A DNA stretch of 64,000 nt from Fulvia fulva (GCF_020509005.1 NC_063013.1:124001-188000), one strand, 5' to 3'. Positions 44,926 to 56,086 are shown, counted from the stretch's first letter. The notes: generated from the sequence alone by a model not told the origin. Numbers and translations are program-made.

Positions 44926-45314
44926 GCTGCCCCGTGTCTCTTTCGTGCGAAGATGTCGTGGAGCAATAGGGCATCGCGATCGCGATGTGGCTGGCTTGTA
45001 GTGGTGTGGTCGGCTGCTGCTGCTGCGAGCGTGCAGAGAGCCGGAGTGGGAGTGAGTTGTGGTGCTTCAGCAGAAGAATGCTGTAGAAGGAGTAGCAATG
45101 AGCGATCGGTGCCTCAGCTGGCTGTGATGTTCTCGAGCGATGTGTTCCTGGCCTGGAGTTTGGTTCTGTTTACGTGGATTGTCGCAACGGTCGAGGTCAG
45201 GTCAGCGCGATCGGCCAAGAATGACATCGGCGCCAGCTTGAGTCAGCCTTCAAGATTGCGTACAATCAACCACCACTCTTGTGCACCACGCAGCAACCCC
45301 CGTCGCATAGCACC
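44926..45314. promoter_or_regulatory. shared divergent promoter DCP2 / CWF23
   Basis: 389 bp between the two start codons. No TATA box was recognised. Confidence 0.6.
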
Positions 45315-46472
45315 ATGGCGTCTGATGGGGACCTGAAAGATCACGCGCTGAATAGCTCTCACGACTTCTACAGGCTGCTCGGAATCGCAGTCTCCGCGAA
45401 CAGCGCTGAGATACGGACCGCATACCGCAAAACTGCTCTAAAATACCACCCCGACAAGGTAGCTTCCAACCAAGAAGCACTCGACAAATTTCACCTGCTC
45501 CAAGTGGCCTACGACGTTCTAAGCGACGAAAATGTGCGCGCCCTCTACGACAACGCGCGACGCGCTCGAGAGGAGAAAAAGCTGCGTGAATCAGCGTACA
45601 GCGACAAGCGGCGACAGATGAAAGACGAGCTTGAAGCACGAGAAAGAGCTGGTGTCGCAGGGCTGAAAAGGAAACGCGAAGACGCCCGTGAGGAGGAGGC
45701 GTTTCAACAAGAACTGAAGAGATTAGCCGCGGATGGTGCGCGCAGGAGGAAGGAGCGAGAGGAGATGCTGAGGAAGGAGATGGCGGATGCTATGGAGGAA
45801 GAGAGGAAGGAGCGCACGCCAGAACCACAGCCGACAGCTCCTACGAAGGTGGAAGAGACGGACAGAACGATTAAATTGCGGTATCCGGCAGGCACGACTG
45901 ACCTTGGACAGTCACAACTCACTTCACTTTTCGAGCGCTTTGGCAAGATCGAGCACGTCCTGCTGCGGGATAAGAAGATCAAACCCGAGGGCGAAAAACA
46001 CCGCAAGGACTATACAATTGCCATAATAGTCTACGAGAGCATTGTAGCGGCGCACAAGGCTGTGACGGACTTTCCTCACTTGATGAAGCAGGAGCCAGCA
46101 ATATGGGGAAGGTTTGAAGACGTCAATTGGCAAAGTGGGAAGGAGCCGGATTGCATACCGAAGCCGAAGAGGAAGGAGGAGAGCGCGTCGAGCACACCCC
46201 ACTCCACACCCAAAACGAAGGGCTACGCCACGGGTGACGCGCCGTCAACACCAGCAGCGAGATTCAAAACTGAACACGGACTGAAAAAGGTTCCAAGCTT
46301 CGGCAGCTTCAAGGGCACGCCAAAGGCTGCAACAGGCACACCAACCTCAGGATTAGACGCTGAGGACGCCATGATGATACGTCTAAAGCAGGCTGCCGAG
46401 CGCAAAAGATTGGCGGAAGAAATCAAGCGACAGGAGGCTGAAGAAGAGGCAGCGCTCGAGCAGAAATCGTAA
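45315..46472 (+). CDS. CWF23: J-domain spliceosomal protein CWF23 / DNAJC17-like
   Basis: J-domain protein with a C-terminal RRM-like fold, associated with the spliceosome in fission yeast (Cwf23) and animals (DNAJC17). Start at 45315 (MASDGDLKDH). Single exon, 385 aa. J domain at ~15-85 with DFYRLLGI, AYRKTALKYHPDK (HPD at 45-47) and AYDVLSDENVRALYD. A highly charged helix follows (~90-160, EEKKLRESAYSDKRRQMKDEL ... ), then an RRM-like region at ~175-260 with IKLRYPAG, LTSLFERFGKIEHVLLRDKK and YTIAIIVYESIVAAHKAV. A Thr/Pro-rich stretch and a final coiled coil close the protein. The domain order matches the family. Confidence 0.92.
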   Translation: MASDGDLKDHALNSSHDFYRLLGIAVSANSAEIRTAYRKTALKYHPDKVASNQEALDKFHLLQVAYDVLSDENVRALYDNARRAREEKKLRESAYSDKRRQMKDELEARERAGVAGLKRKREDAREEEAFQQELKRLAADGARRRKEREEMLRKEMADAMEEERKERTPEPQPTAPTKVEETDRTIKLRYPAGTTDLGQSQLTSLFERFGKIEHVLLRDKKIKPEGEKHRKDYTIAIIVYESIVAAHKAVTDFPHLMKQEPAIWGRFEDVNWQSGKEPDCIPKPKRKEESASSTPHSTPKTKGYATGDAPSTPAARFKTEHGLKKVPSFGSFKGTPKAATGTPTSGLDAEDAMMIRLKQAAERKRLAEEIKRQEAEEEAALEQKS

Positions 46473-46723
46473 TTTGAGGGCGCTGAGACACCAGCGTGAC
46501 GTTAGAAAGGCGTAGTCGGTTTAGAGATACCCCATATTGCGAGAATGGTTTGCTACGCGCTCATGCTTCCACTCATGGCATTGCCTGACTCTGTCCGGCC
46601 GGGTCTGAAAGTCACTGACCACCAACACTCACCGATGCCACGCCTTCACGATATCCACAATCGCACTTCCGCACCTCCGCCAGTACGTTCGCCTTCGAAG
46701 CACAGCTCTGTCGATCCCTATCA

Positions 46724-48084
46724 TCACTCATCCCCCATCCCACTTAGTCCCTCCAACCCACTAACACGAAAGATGCCGCCAGGCCCAAACAACCACAACT
46801 CCCCCGGCCCTTCCCCAGCGGAATGGAAATTATCAATCGTCTCCGACACCTCAATCCTCAACACCAACTCCCCCCACTCCGTCAAAACATCGATCCCGGT
46901 ACCTGCAAACACAAGATCGTGCAGCATAGCCTCAAGTGAGTAAGTCGAGAGCATCGCCTCAATCCCACCCCCACGATCTTTCACAAACGTACCTGCTGCT
47001 CCAACCACAAACCCCTCCCGACCAACACGCACCCCATCCACCGCAAACGTCCCCGCCTGCCAGATAGGCCTCTTACCCACCAAACACGCCCCTGCAGCAC
47101 TTTGTCGCAAATCAAACACATACACCGCCCTCCCCCCAAACCGGCACAACTCCAACCCTCGGCGTCCCCCCAACCTCGAACCCCCCACAAAATCCATAAC
47201 CCCCGTATCAACTCCCATAACCCTTTCCCCCCATCCGCCCTCATCCCAATCCCATTCGGCTGCCCCTAAGCTCTCCTCAACAACCTGCCCATACCCCGTT
47301 CCAGGCCGGAACCGGTACGTCGCCGGGGCGGGACGTGACGTTGATGCCGTATCCGTACCCTGCAGGAGTCTGTGAAGATTATGTCCCCAGTTTCTTTCTC
47401 GATGGTGAGGTCGGTGGGGGAGTTGAAAGGGGGGTGCCGTGGTCGTTGTTTTGTTTAGGAGGGTTTCTGTCGCGGTTGTGGAGGGGTTGAGACGGTGGAG
47501 GCCTGGGGTTTGGAGGGTAGGGTCGCCGGTGGTGTGGGGGAGGGGAAGGGGTAGCTCGCTTCGCTCGCGCAGTAGATGTGGTTTTGGTGCAGTTTTGCGC
47601 CGTTGACGGCGTAGATTGGTGGGGTTGTTGTGTAGGTCTCGATGGTAGGCGGGGGCGTGTGGTTCAGGTTGATGAGTTGTTGCTGATATACGCCCTGGTG
47701 CGGCTGGGAGAAGATGATGACATTCAGACCGGGAACGTAGACGGATGCTTCGTGGATGCTGTCGTTGCGGGTTGTGAACATTTTCTCAATGATAGGCTTT
47801 GGACCGAGAAGAGAGAGACCAATATCATTGTACACCAGGAAGGAGGCATTCTTGATGAGGCTGAAGGATGGGTCTGCAGGGACTTCAGTGTTGATGAAGT
47901 TATCTTCTGCGGGATCCGCACCGGTTGTGAAGGAGGGTCTGTCGAAGGGGAGGGGGAGGACCGATGCGTATTTGTTGATGCAGACTATGTTGGTATCATC
48001 CTCGTAGCCCGCACATGGCTGTGCAGCTTGTGATTTGACTTTCGAGGTGAACAGCAGCGCTGCCAAAGCCGTAAGATATATCAC
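46724..48084 (-). pseudogene. gluconolactonase-like (SMP-30 fold) secreted protein gene, multiple frameshifts
   Basis: The 5' part (48084 to ~47540) encodes a secretion-type N-terminus (LTALAALLFTSKVKSQA) and SMP-30/lactonase sequence: ASVLPLPFDRPSF, ASFLVYNDIG, EASVYVPGLNVIIFSQ. The 3' part (47218-46724) continues with DTGVMDFVGG, AVYVFDLRQ, FAVDGVRV, then IDNFHSAGEGPGELWLFGPGGI. Between them the homologous reading jumps frame at least four times: near the C5 run 47536-47540, the C6T3 run 47426-47434, about 47358-47362 and about 47332-47338. Each piece still reads as family sequence (THTTGDPTLQTPGLHRLNP-like, then FNSPTDLTIEKETGDIIFTD, then GYGINVTSRP). The first frame opens at GTG directly after a GCTAAC..CAG intron end, so a short 5' exon probably lies upstream. 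Pseudogene or poor-quality sequence. Confidence 0.7.
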
Positions 48085-49440
48085 CCTGAAGAATTGTTAG
48101 CTCCAATGTCCTCAGGAAGAAGTACTACAAGCTGGAAAGTCATAAATATGAAGTAAACCTTCCCACTGCTTGATCAGCCACTACTCATGCATCCATAACC
48201 TAGTCACACCTTCCTATGCACAGTATGCAGGTTCGGATTCGGTCTTCGGGATGAAGATCACGGATCGAGATCTCGGACTGGAGTTCTTACCTGACCGCTT
48301 CCCAGCAGCCAAGACTGGACCCCAGCATGTACCGTACCATGCGAGGGATGCGCAGATGTCCAACGCAGGTGGTCGCAGCATGAATTGATTCAAACAGCGC
48401 GTGGGTCCTGTCGTGCTTCCCATCAGATGTAAACGTCAGGCCTATAGACGACCTATTGGCAGGAGATATCGAAGTTGCCATGTTTATACGATCGAGTACT
48501 CTGCTCCCTGTCAGTACAATGCAAGCAGTGGTGCCACCTCGACCAAGAACTTCTACAAACAGGCCGTGGTGGCACTAGGCGTGGCATTGTCAGAGGATGT
48601 CATCGATTTCGATACTTGCAGAGTGCTTCCGGTACCTTAGACCCTCTGTCTGTAGTCGAAGCGAAGCGCGCACCTTGCTCTCGAGATCCGCTATTAGCAT
48701 TCTGTGAGCCGGGTTGACAAAATTTAAACTTCTTCGATTAGCGTGACGGATTCTGTGAGTCTACGGGATATATGGTAAAGGTCTGTCAAGAGGTCTCGAT
48801 TCCTCCTCATCGCGCCAATCTCAGCTACCTCTGCATCCTAAGCAGTCGTAGTGGGCGAATGTGGAGGTGTCGGACCAAGGGTGTTGAAGGGATTTCGTGG
48901 GTATCGATGCGTGCTGGTGGTGCAGGGCGTAGGTCGTGCATAGCGGTCGTGCTTCGTGCGTGTCGAGTGGATCCATGGCAGAAATTAGGGTGTGGGGCGT
49001 GTCTTGAGTGTATCGTCGCTGGGGATCGTTCATTGCCACGCCTTGTCTGAGCGATGTGGCAAATTCTCGAAATTCGCTCTGAGTCGCGCAACAGACGCCG
49101 CTGCATAGCAGGACTCGAGCATTTCGCTCCATGAGTTTACCCGCATACCAGGCCGATGATTTTCATGGAGTTGAAAATTTCATCGGAGGCCGCTTCGAGC
49201 ATCTCATAATTCTCTGATCAGAGTCAGCGGTTGCTGACAGCATTTCCGCGTTACCATCCCACACTCAGCAACGGAAGCTGGGGGAGCGCCGCATGTACTC
49301 GGAGTAGCACACGTCCTTGTCGTGGGGAGAGTGTTTGCTATTCCATGCTTTCAAGCTCAGGCTTGGGCGAGTCAGTGCTTGTTGATAATTATACTGGATT
49401 CACCACGTCGAAAGTAGCCGTGCATCTCCACAATGCGACC
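48085..49440. other. intergenic, no gene seen
   Basis: About 1.35 kb. May contain the missing 5' exon of the lactonase-like gene next to 48085. A last exon for KAP95 might also lie here, for example around 49130-49215 on the minus strand, but this is not supported by family sequence. Confidence 0.5.
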
Positions 49441-52400
49441 CTATGCTAGGGCGATGGGGAGATTCACGAGCCTACGTGTCGAATGAGCGATGGGGAGATA
49501 TGTCTCACCTGACTGGCGCTTAATCTGCTCGCGAGCCCAGCGAGCTGTGTCCTGCGTTCTCTGCGAGAACTCCTTGTTCGCGCGGGTCTCACGGGCCATT
49601 GATGTGAGCCAGTCGTTGCGGAAGAATTGGTTGATCTCGCCGGTAGGGAAGGCTTCTGAGAGATCGCTGTTGATTGTTAGCTACCAAATCGAGGGTGTGG
49701 AATAGAGAGACTCACCCGATGACGCCCATGCTCGACCGCAGGAGAGCTTCGGTTCGGTTTGGATCCTGGTAGACGCTGTGTAGCAGCTGAAAGATCGACT
49801 CGACGTAAGGCTGAAGGAGCTGCTGTTTGCCAGAGCTGCGCAGGGCCATCACAATGCCGCTCCATGCATCCATGATGCCTTCTCGTAGTGAAACAATGTA
49901 GTCGAGCATTTCGAAGTTCGATGCGTTCTCCTGCGTGTTGATGCTGGCAGCCTGCTGAAGCACCTGAGCAACGACAGACAGATATGTCTCGAACCCACCA
50001 CCAATCGACTGTGCAATGTCGCCAAAGGACTGTAAGATCGCCGGCTTGAATTGGTTGCCGAGAGAGGGACTTCTTAAGTTGTTCAGGAGGCTGTTCATGA
50101 AGGCGTCGCAGTGTGGTAGAATCTTGCCTTCCAGAGCGCGGGCAATGTCGGTAACAAGGCCGATAGCCACTGAGCAGAGTTGAGCTTCCTCCTGGTTGTT
50201 GAGAGCCTTAATGAGGAAAGGTTCGAATGATGGCATGTACTTCTCGAAGTCCTGCTCGAGCGCGTTGGCCAAGGAGCCAATGGTAGCGAATACCGTCTCT
50301 GGGACACTGGACTTTGGTGGAAGGGCATTCAGGAGACCAAGCATTAGGGTCATGATGCGGTCGGCCTGGGGCGCGACTTCATTCTCGAGTCGCTGGATGA
50401 TGGCAAGGATCACAGATGACAATGATGTTTGGATCTCATCGAGTGTGAGCTTGTCCTCGACGGACACGACCTACAAACAGAAGGGTGTTAGCTATACTCG
50501 TGAGACCCATGAGAGTGCCTTGAAATCTGGTTTGATCGCAGAGCGGAGCGCGTCGTGCAGCGCCTGTCTCGAACGCAACACCGGTTTCTCAGGCACTGCT
50601 GCTTGGTGTTTAGTATTAACGGGCACGTACCTGTTGGAGCATGGGCACAGTCTTCTCGAGGCGGTCAATAACCACCTCGCTCAAGCTGGCGACCATCTGT
50701 ACCGAGTCGTTGGCTGCGTTGGTGACAAACGCGTTCAGAACTTCGTAAGCCGCGGTGCGCAGCATGTTGTCCTGGGTAGATTCCGTGAGTTGAAGCAAAT
50801 GTTGAACGCTGGCCTGGAAGTGCTGGGACAAAGCGTTTGTCTGGCAACCAGGCTCACCGGCGAAGCGATCCGCCAGATTCATTAGTGCCCAGCAACAAGA
50901 GCTGGCCATCTTTGGATGCGAAGCAAGACCCTGGAACAGTGAGGTGATCAAAGGCTGTAAGTGCTCGTTAGGGTCGATCGAGTCCGAAACAGCTTCGCAG
51001 ATGCGGCCGAGTGCGAAAGCAGCCGAATCTCTGACCTGAACCGAGGAATCGGCCATCATCGTGATGAGCACTGGAAGTGCCTGCTTGACTAGTGGATCGA
51101 GGACCTTCTCGTCTGGACCCTCCATCATGGCACCGAAAGCAGACACGGCGGCATCTCTGTAGTGCCAGTCCTCGCTGCGGAGGTTCTTCTCCACAAAGGC
51201 CAGAACTGGGGGTACAACTTGACTGCCAACGGCTTGAGCCCAAAGCTGCACACACTGGTAGGCAGCGCGGGCAAGGTTGTACTCGTCATCAGCCGCATCC
51301 TCGTCTTGCTTGGCCAGTAGCTCGAGAAGCACTGGCACGACCTCTTGCGTGGCCACGCGAGCAAAGTTGAAGTATGGCCGCAGCTCGGTGCTACCTTCGG
51401 CGTTTGCCTGAGCATTGTCATCTTCAATGCTGATCTCTTCCTCGCAGACAGTGCACCAGAACTCGACGGCCAGTTTTGCAACGTCCTCCTCGTCGTTCTT
51501 CATACCCTGGATCGTGAGACCAAAGAGCGCCTTCTCCATGTAAAACCTCATCTTCTCGTAATACAGACCCATAATACGGTTCAGGCAGCCATAGGCGCCC
51601 TGCTGAATACGGTTGTCATCGGCTTGGGTGGCCTCGCAAATGACCTGCATAATGTAGTTGCGCTCGCCCTCGTTCTCGAAGTTGGTCCTAACAAATTCGA
51701 GGGAGTCGCCCAGCGCAGAGATGGCGGCATTTCGGATATCAGCGTTGGCCTCCTCTTTGCGTGCTCCTTGCACGACGGCTGTAAGGATTGCGTTGCTGTG
51801 TTGTGCCAAGCTGTCCCGAAGGTCCTGATCGTCTGTCTCGCAAACGAAGCCGATGGTTGTGAGAGACGCCTGCTTCTTCTGGTCGCTGCCCTGTCCTACA
51901 TTGTCCACGAGTGTGGGCATAAGCTCGGGCCATTGCTCGCGTGGCAGCTCAATGGCGGCGATGGAGGCAATGAATTGTGCGGCGGATTGTCCAGCTCTTG
52001 TGTCGTTTGATCCGAGGGTCTGCAGCGACAGTTGCTTCACCTCTTGCTTCACGCTCGGGTCGATCTGCTCGAGCCATCGTCTCTGGACCTCTCGGAGGCG
52101 GGCGAAATCGCGTGCGGAGAAGGAGTTCTTGAGCGCAAGACCAGCGGCCATGCGCACTGAGGAGTCGGCCTGATCATTTGCGAGCTCACGTGAGAGGGTG
52201 AGGAGGTATCCGGGCTGCACAGAAGGTCAGTATATACTCGGGAGCGCTGTGGTGGGCGATGTGGATACGCACAAAATCTTGCTCGGCAGCTGAAAGAAGC
52301 TGCTGCTCCGCCCGTGCTCGTATGTTGGCATCTGCTCTCCGTAAGCATACTATCTTCTGACCGCGTGGAGCGCCAAGTGCGCCTGGAAGCGGTGGTTGCG

Positions 52401-52459
52401 CTTGAGATGGGGTACATACCTGGGTTGATGGTCCCAGTGAGGACCTGATTGACATCCAT
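49441..52459 (-). CDS. KAP95: importin beta-1 (karyopherin KAP95)
   Basis: Nuclear import receptor built of HEAT repeats; binds importin alpha, RanGTP and nucleoporins. Exons inferred: 52459-52420, 52331-52273, 52214-50631, 50470-49716, and 49666 to at least 49509. Frame is kept across four introns. The product is ~865-890 aa, the family size. Visible pieces: MDVNQVLTGTINP + DANIRARAEQQL at the N-terminus; SSVRMAAGLALKN, the acidic loop EEEISIEDDNAQ, VQVRDSAAFALGRICE, and near the end GEINQFFRNDWLTSM and RWAREQIKRQ. The 3' end is uncertain: unspliced, the frame runs to TAG at 49441; a GTGAGA donor at 49508 could start another intron. The third intron (50471-50630, 160 nt) is unusually long; see the repeat entry. 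Confidence 0.93.
50471..50630 (-). repeat. introner-like element, intron 3 of KAP95
   Basis: 160-nt intron, roughly three times the local norm. Its last 104 nt align without gaps to the last 104 nt of the sedolisin intron at 59528-59685, by hand count about 75 identities. The shared blocks are CGAGACA-GCGCTGCACG and the 3' box GAGTATRGCTAACAC followed by CCTTCTGTTTGTAG. Confidence 0.75.
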
Positions 52460-53268
52460 GTTGGGTGGTGTCAACGGCGGGTGTCGGTTGTTTGCGCGGC
52501 GAGCTTCGTTGCTCTCAGGATTTTATCATTCGCGTGTGGTGCTGATGTAAAGTTTCGCTGAAGGTGACGCAGGGACAAGTTGGAGAGTGGTGCACGGAAG
52601 GGGAGACGACGATTTTCGCAGCGATCCCTTGTTTGCGGGCGACAGGAGTGAATGAACGAGTGGCGTGTGTAGAGTCGCACCCGGTGAAGATGTTTCAGAA
52701 TGTGAGTAGAAAGCGAGAAAAGTGAGCTGCCGTCGACTTCTTTCCCCTTTGACGCCTCAGCCAAAGGTTGTCCCAGAGACGATTTGGTGGGGTTTCGTGA
52801 ACAGCATGTGTCGGTCACGTGTTGGCGCGCTACAAAAGCGTGCAAGACAATGAACACTTCCAAGATGTTGACACGGTCTACAGTACGATGCTAAGGGCAC
52901 TACCAGCAGACCAATATGCCAACCGATCAAGGAGTGTGAACTGTCTGGCCGAAAGTCATGGGCTACTGAAAGCTTGACCATCTCTTGCTCTCTGAAGGAA
53001 TCGCTTCCACTATTCATACATGGTCGATGGTAATCACGAGGGTCAAGATCGCTGCAATAACTCGAGTGAACATGTACGCTCCGTCTGATCGTGACCCTCT
53101 TGCATGCGGCTCGATATTCTCATCTCAAAGTCTCATTCGAATCTATACATCCAACACTACAATGCCCATGGGCTCGCTAAACAGGGGTATCAATCAACAG
53201 CATCGCCAAAGTGCATGCCTCTCCAAATCCTACACATCACTCCACCTTCTTCCCCTTCGCCAGCCACG
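52460..53268. other. KAP95 upstream region and 3' flank of Spd1-like gene
   Basis: About 0.8 kb, no gene recognised. Confidence 0.55.
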
Positions 53269-53979
53269 CTACTGCTCCATCTCCATCGGCATCAAAAACG
53301 GCGCCTCATCAAAATCATCACTCCCAAAGATCCTCACTCCATGCTGCTGCTGCACCTTGCGAGTCGTGCCCTTCAACCGTGCAATAGGCCTAGCCGCGGT
53401 GTTCTGCTGCGATATAGCCATGTCCTCATCGCCCTGTTCGTCGAAGAATTTGTCCATGTCATCATCCGCTTCGTCCTCATATGTCCGCTTCTTCGACTCC
53501 GTGTACGTCCGCGCCGACGCCATGAAGCTATTCTGCGTTGACATGAAACTCCCCTGCGACGTCGAAAGGGCCGGCATATCGTAGTCTTCCTCCTCCTCCT
53601 CCATTCCCATGATCGCCGGTGCCGAAGAAGGGATCTCTTGCTCGGCTAGCCCTCCAACTTTATGAAGGCCGCAGAACGGTGTGAGTTCCCTCGTCTGCAT
53701 AGGGCTATACGATGGCCTAGCTGGGGCTGAAGATGTCGGTGGTGCCGTGCTTGGGAAACGAAACCCGGGCGATCCGAGTGTCTTGTGCGTCTTATAGCCT
53801 TCAGGGACGGATTTGCGCACTCGCATGCCGACGCTTAACAAAGAGGCAGCTGTGTCGGCGGGAAGAGCTGGTGAGAGGGATTCTGATCGGTGGAGGGAGG
53901 GCACGGCGTTGCGGGTGAAGTAGGAGCTGAGGTGTGTTTGGTTTGAGGGTTGGTATTGTCGCTTGCGGATGTTCGCCAT
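53269..53979 (-). CDS. Spd1/Sml1-like ribonucleotide reductase inhibitor
   Basis: Start at 53979 (MANIRKRQYQ), 236 aa, largely disordered. The block GMRVRKSVPEGYKT at residues 51-64 matches the RNR-inhibitor (Spd1/Dif1/Hug1) family as I know it. Near the N-terminus QTHLSSYF (14-21) fits a PCNA-interacting PIP box (Q-x-x-L-x-x-Y-F). The middle has a short FCGLHKVGG stretch, and the C-terminal half is acidic with EADDDMDKFFDEQ and ends in FGSDDFDEAPFLMPME. In fission yeast, Spd1 holds back ribonucleotide reductase and is destroyed through PCNA and CRL4-Cdt2 in S phase and after damage. By analogy this gene may be controlled the same way; that is inference. Confidence 0.75.
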   Translation of the reverse strand: MANIRKRQYQPSNQTHLSSYFTRNAVPSLHRSESLSPALPADTAASLLSVGMRVRKSVPEGYKTHKTLGSPGFRFPSTAPPTSSAPARPSYSPMQTRELTPFCGLHKVGGLAEQEIPSSAPAIMGMEEEEEDYDMPALSTSQGSFMSTQNSFMASARTYTESKKRTYEDEADDDMDKFFDEQGDEDMAISQQNTAARPIARLKGTTRKVQQQHGVRIFGSDDFDEAPFLMPMEMEQ

Positions 53980-54783
53980 GGTCGATTTCGAAGATGGTAT
54001 GTTGTGTATCACTTGGGGAGGGATGTTGAGTGTCGACGGCAGTTGGCAAGACAAAGGAGCGACCCGGAGGACCTGGAGTGGAGTAGTTGGAAGTTGCAAG
54101 TTGGTCTACGTTGGTGACGACGGTGGCAGGGAAGCAAGAAATCACGCGTTCCCGTCGCGCACGCGTTGAGTTCGTAAGATGTGACACCTCAGGCTGCTAG
54201 TGCTCTTAGGGTATGCAAGCAAAACAGGTGGGAATCCGACAATATATAACCCAGTGCTTTGTGGTTCCCAGGATGGCATTTTTGCAAATGTTTTGGTATC
54301 TACGTAGTATTCCGCCTTTTATAAGGTAGTCCTGAGTAGTTCGGGCATTCCGTTACGATGTTCATGTCCCAATGATTTCGTCGAGATGAAAGCAAGGGAT
54401 GTCGGCACGAGCATTCTGCAACACCATGACGAAGAGAGCACAATGAAAGAGACGACTGCAGACAAGTTTTCATGCATTTCATAATAAGGTGGACTGTCTA
54501 CGCACAGCTTCATGCCCTCTCCGGCGACCACTCGAAAATCACCTGCATCGACTTATCTTGCACTGGACCCGGTGCTTCATTGGCCCTCAGCAGTCCTTCG
54601 ATGTACGCAGACTTGGGGCTGTCGAACATACCGCTCGCTCTGCCAGCTACCGCCTGATTACAAGGCTAGCCGAGCTTGCAACACTGTGCGACCGAAGCGG
54701 CTACCGAAAGCGCGTCTTGCTCGTTCCTGTCGCTCCTCGACCCAAGCTTTTCAAAGCGCGTGGACGCAGGGTACTCGTCAACG
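53980..54783. other. intergenic, no gene seen
   Basis: About 0.8 kb, the promoter of the Spd1-like gene and the 3' flank of the RING gene. No ORF with a recognisable domain. Confidence 0.55.
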
Positions 54784-55500
54784 TCATGTCCACTCGAAGG
54801 GTGTGCGGCGATTGACCAACAGCTGTACGCTCTTCGATATCCAGTCCCCCTCGGACTGACAGGTTACGCTTTCAAGACATTTCTCCAAGCCACGTGGGTA
54901 ATCGCGACTCCAGTTCCTGAATATCATCTCAACGCGCCGCTCGAGGGTTTCCAAGTCCCTGGGCCTATTGAGTGTCTTGTCGAAGTTCTCGAAGACTGTG
55001 CGTACGCAGGTGCGTGCCCGCATCTCGTCCACATGACACATCGCCACGATCTGTTCCCACAGAGCTTTGGTGTCGAAGCGGCACATGGGACAATTTGGGC
55101 GCTCTTGGTGCCATGCAGTGATGCAGCGGTGGCAATAGATGTGCTTGCCACATAGTGAGGTCGTTGGAAGTTGACACTCTTCGAAGCATATGCTGCAGGG
55201 GTCTGCTGTCGTTCCACTGGCAGCTGGCGCAAGCGGAGCGTTGATGGATCCATTAGTTAGTTTCCGGTCAATTTGAAACTGGATTTCATTTTCCAGCTTC
55301 TGCATGATCAGTTCTATCCTCAAAGCCACCCATGCCCTCGCCGTCTGAAGAGTCGGTGATGCGCGTCTTGGGCGTCTTTCGCGTCTTTCGCGTCTTTCGC
55401 GTCTTTCGCGTCTCGTACGGCATGCTGCTGTGTGGAATGTCTCCTGATCAATAGAGTGCCGTCGCGTAATGTCGAGAAATCTCGATGTCATTCGAGGCAT
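54784..55500 (-). CDS. C3HC4 RING finger protein
   Basis: Probable E3 ubiquitin ligase of unknown target. The RING is complete: CSICFEEC, then CGKHIYCHRC, then NCPMC, about 40 residues in all. A helical C-terminal region follows (ARTCVRTVFENFDKTLNRPRDLETLERRVEMIF). The start is uncertain: ATGs at 55500 and 55491 give ~235 aa and include an (ERR)n run encoded by the 9-bp repeat, while the ATG before KLENEIQFQ gives a shorter protein of ~170 aa. The frame is open upstream to 56028, but that part has no family features. Confidence 0.75.
   Translation of the reverse strand: MPRMTSRFLDITRRHSIDQETFHTAACRTRRERRERRERRERRPRRASPTLQTARAWVALRIELIMQKLENEIQFQIDRKLTNGSINAPLAPAASGTTADPCSICFEECQLPTTSLCGKHIYCHRCITAWHQERPNCPMCRFDTKALWEQIVAMCHVDEMRARTCVRTVFENFDKTLNRPRDLETLERRVEMIFRNWSRDYPRGLEKCLESVTCQSEGDWISKSVQLLVNRRTPFEWT
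55363..55407 (+). repeat. 9-bp tandem repeat, gcgtctttc x ~5
   Basis: Four exact units at 55372-55407 and one variant at 55363-55371. On the minus strand it encodes Glu-Arg-Arg repeats in the RING protein if translation starts upstream. Confidence 0.9.
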
Positions 55501-56086
55501 TCGAAAGTAGCGGTCGGTATGTCGTGTGTAAGACTTAGTGCAAGAGTTGTAAAGTGACGGGCGTAACATATAGCAAGTCGCAAAAATTTGTTCACGTCGA
55601 CGACATATTGAGGACAATGTTGAGGACAACCCTTCTTTCCAGCACGCACGCTTCTTGACCCACAGCTGTGACTGGTGAGACGATATCGATGCATCGGTAC
55701 TGCGTGCAGCAGCGACAAGACTGTCGATGCAGCGATGGCGAAGAATGTTGTAGATGACCAAGGTGATGATCGAAGGCTGAGTGAGGTCGAAAGGGAAAGT
55801 GGCGCCAAGGATGGATCGAAAAGTGAAACAGGCAACATCCTGGTGCAAGCTTCGTGACTTCAGTTCACCATCGACAACCAACAAAAGACATGAACTTCTC
55901 GACCGACGAGCCCAAGTGAAACAGTGAATGTGTTGCGTTGCTGTATCTATGAGTGCAGCGCGCACTGTAACATGAGCTCGGTACAACAGCTGCTGGTCCT
56001 CCTCCTCATGCAGCACTCCCAAGGCCACTCTCTCCTGTCCAGGCCTTTTCAGCAGTAGCAGTTTCCACGCACACCCTCAAACGTCC
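55501..56086. other. intergenic, no gene seen
   Basis: About 0.6 kb upstream of the RING gene. An open frame in the RING frame crosses it but without recognisable sequence. Confidence 0.5.
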
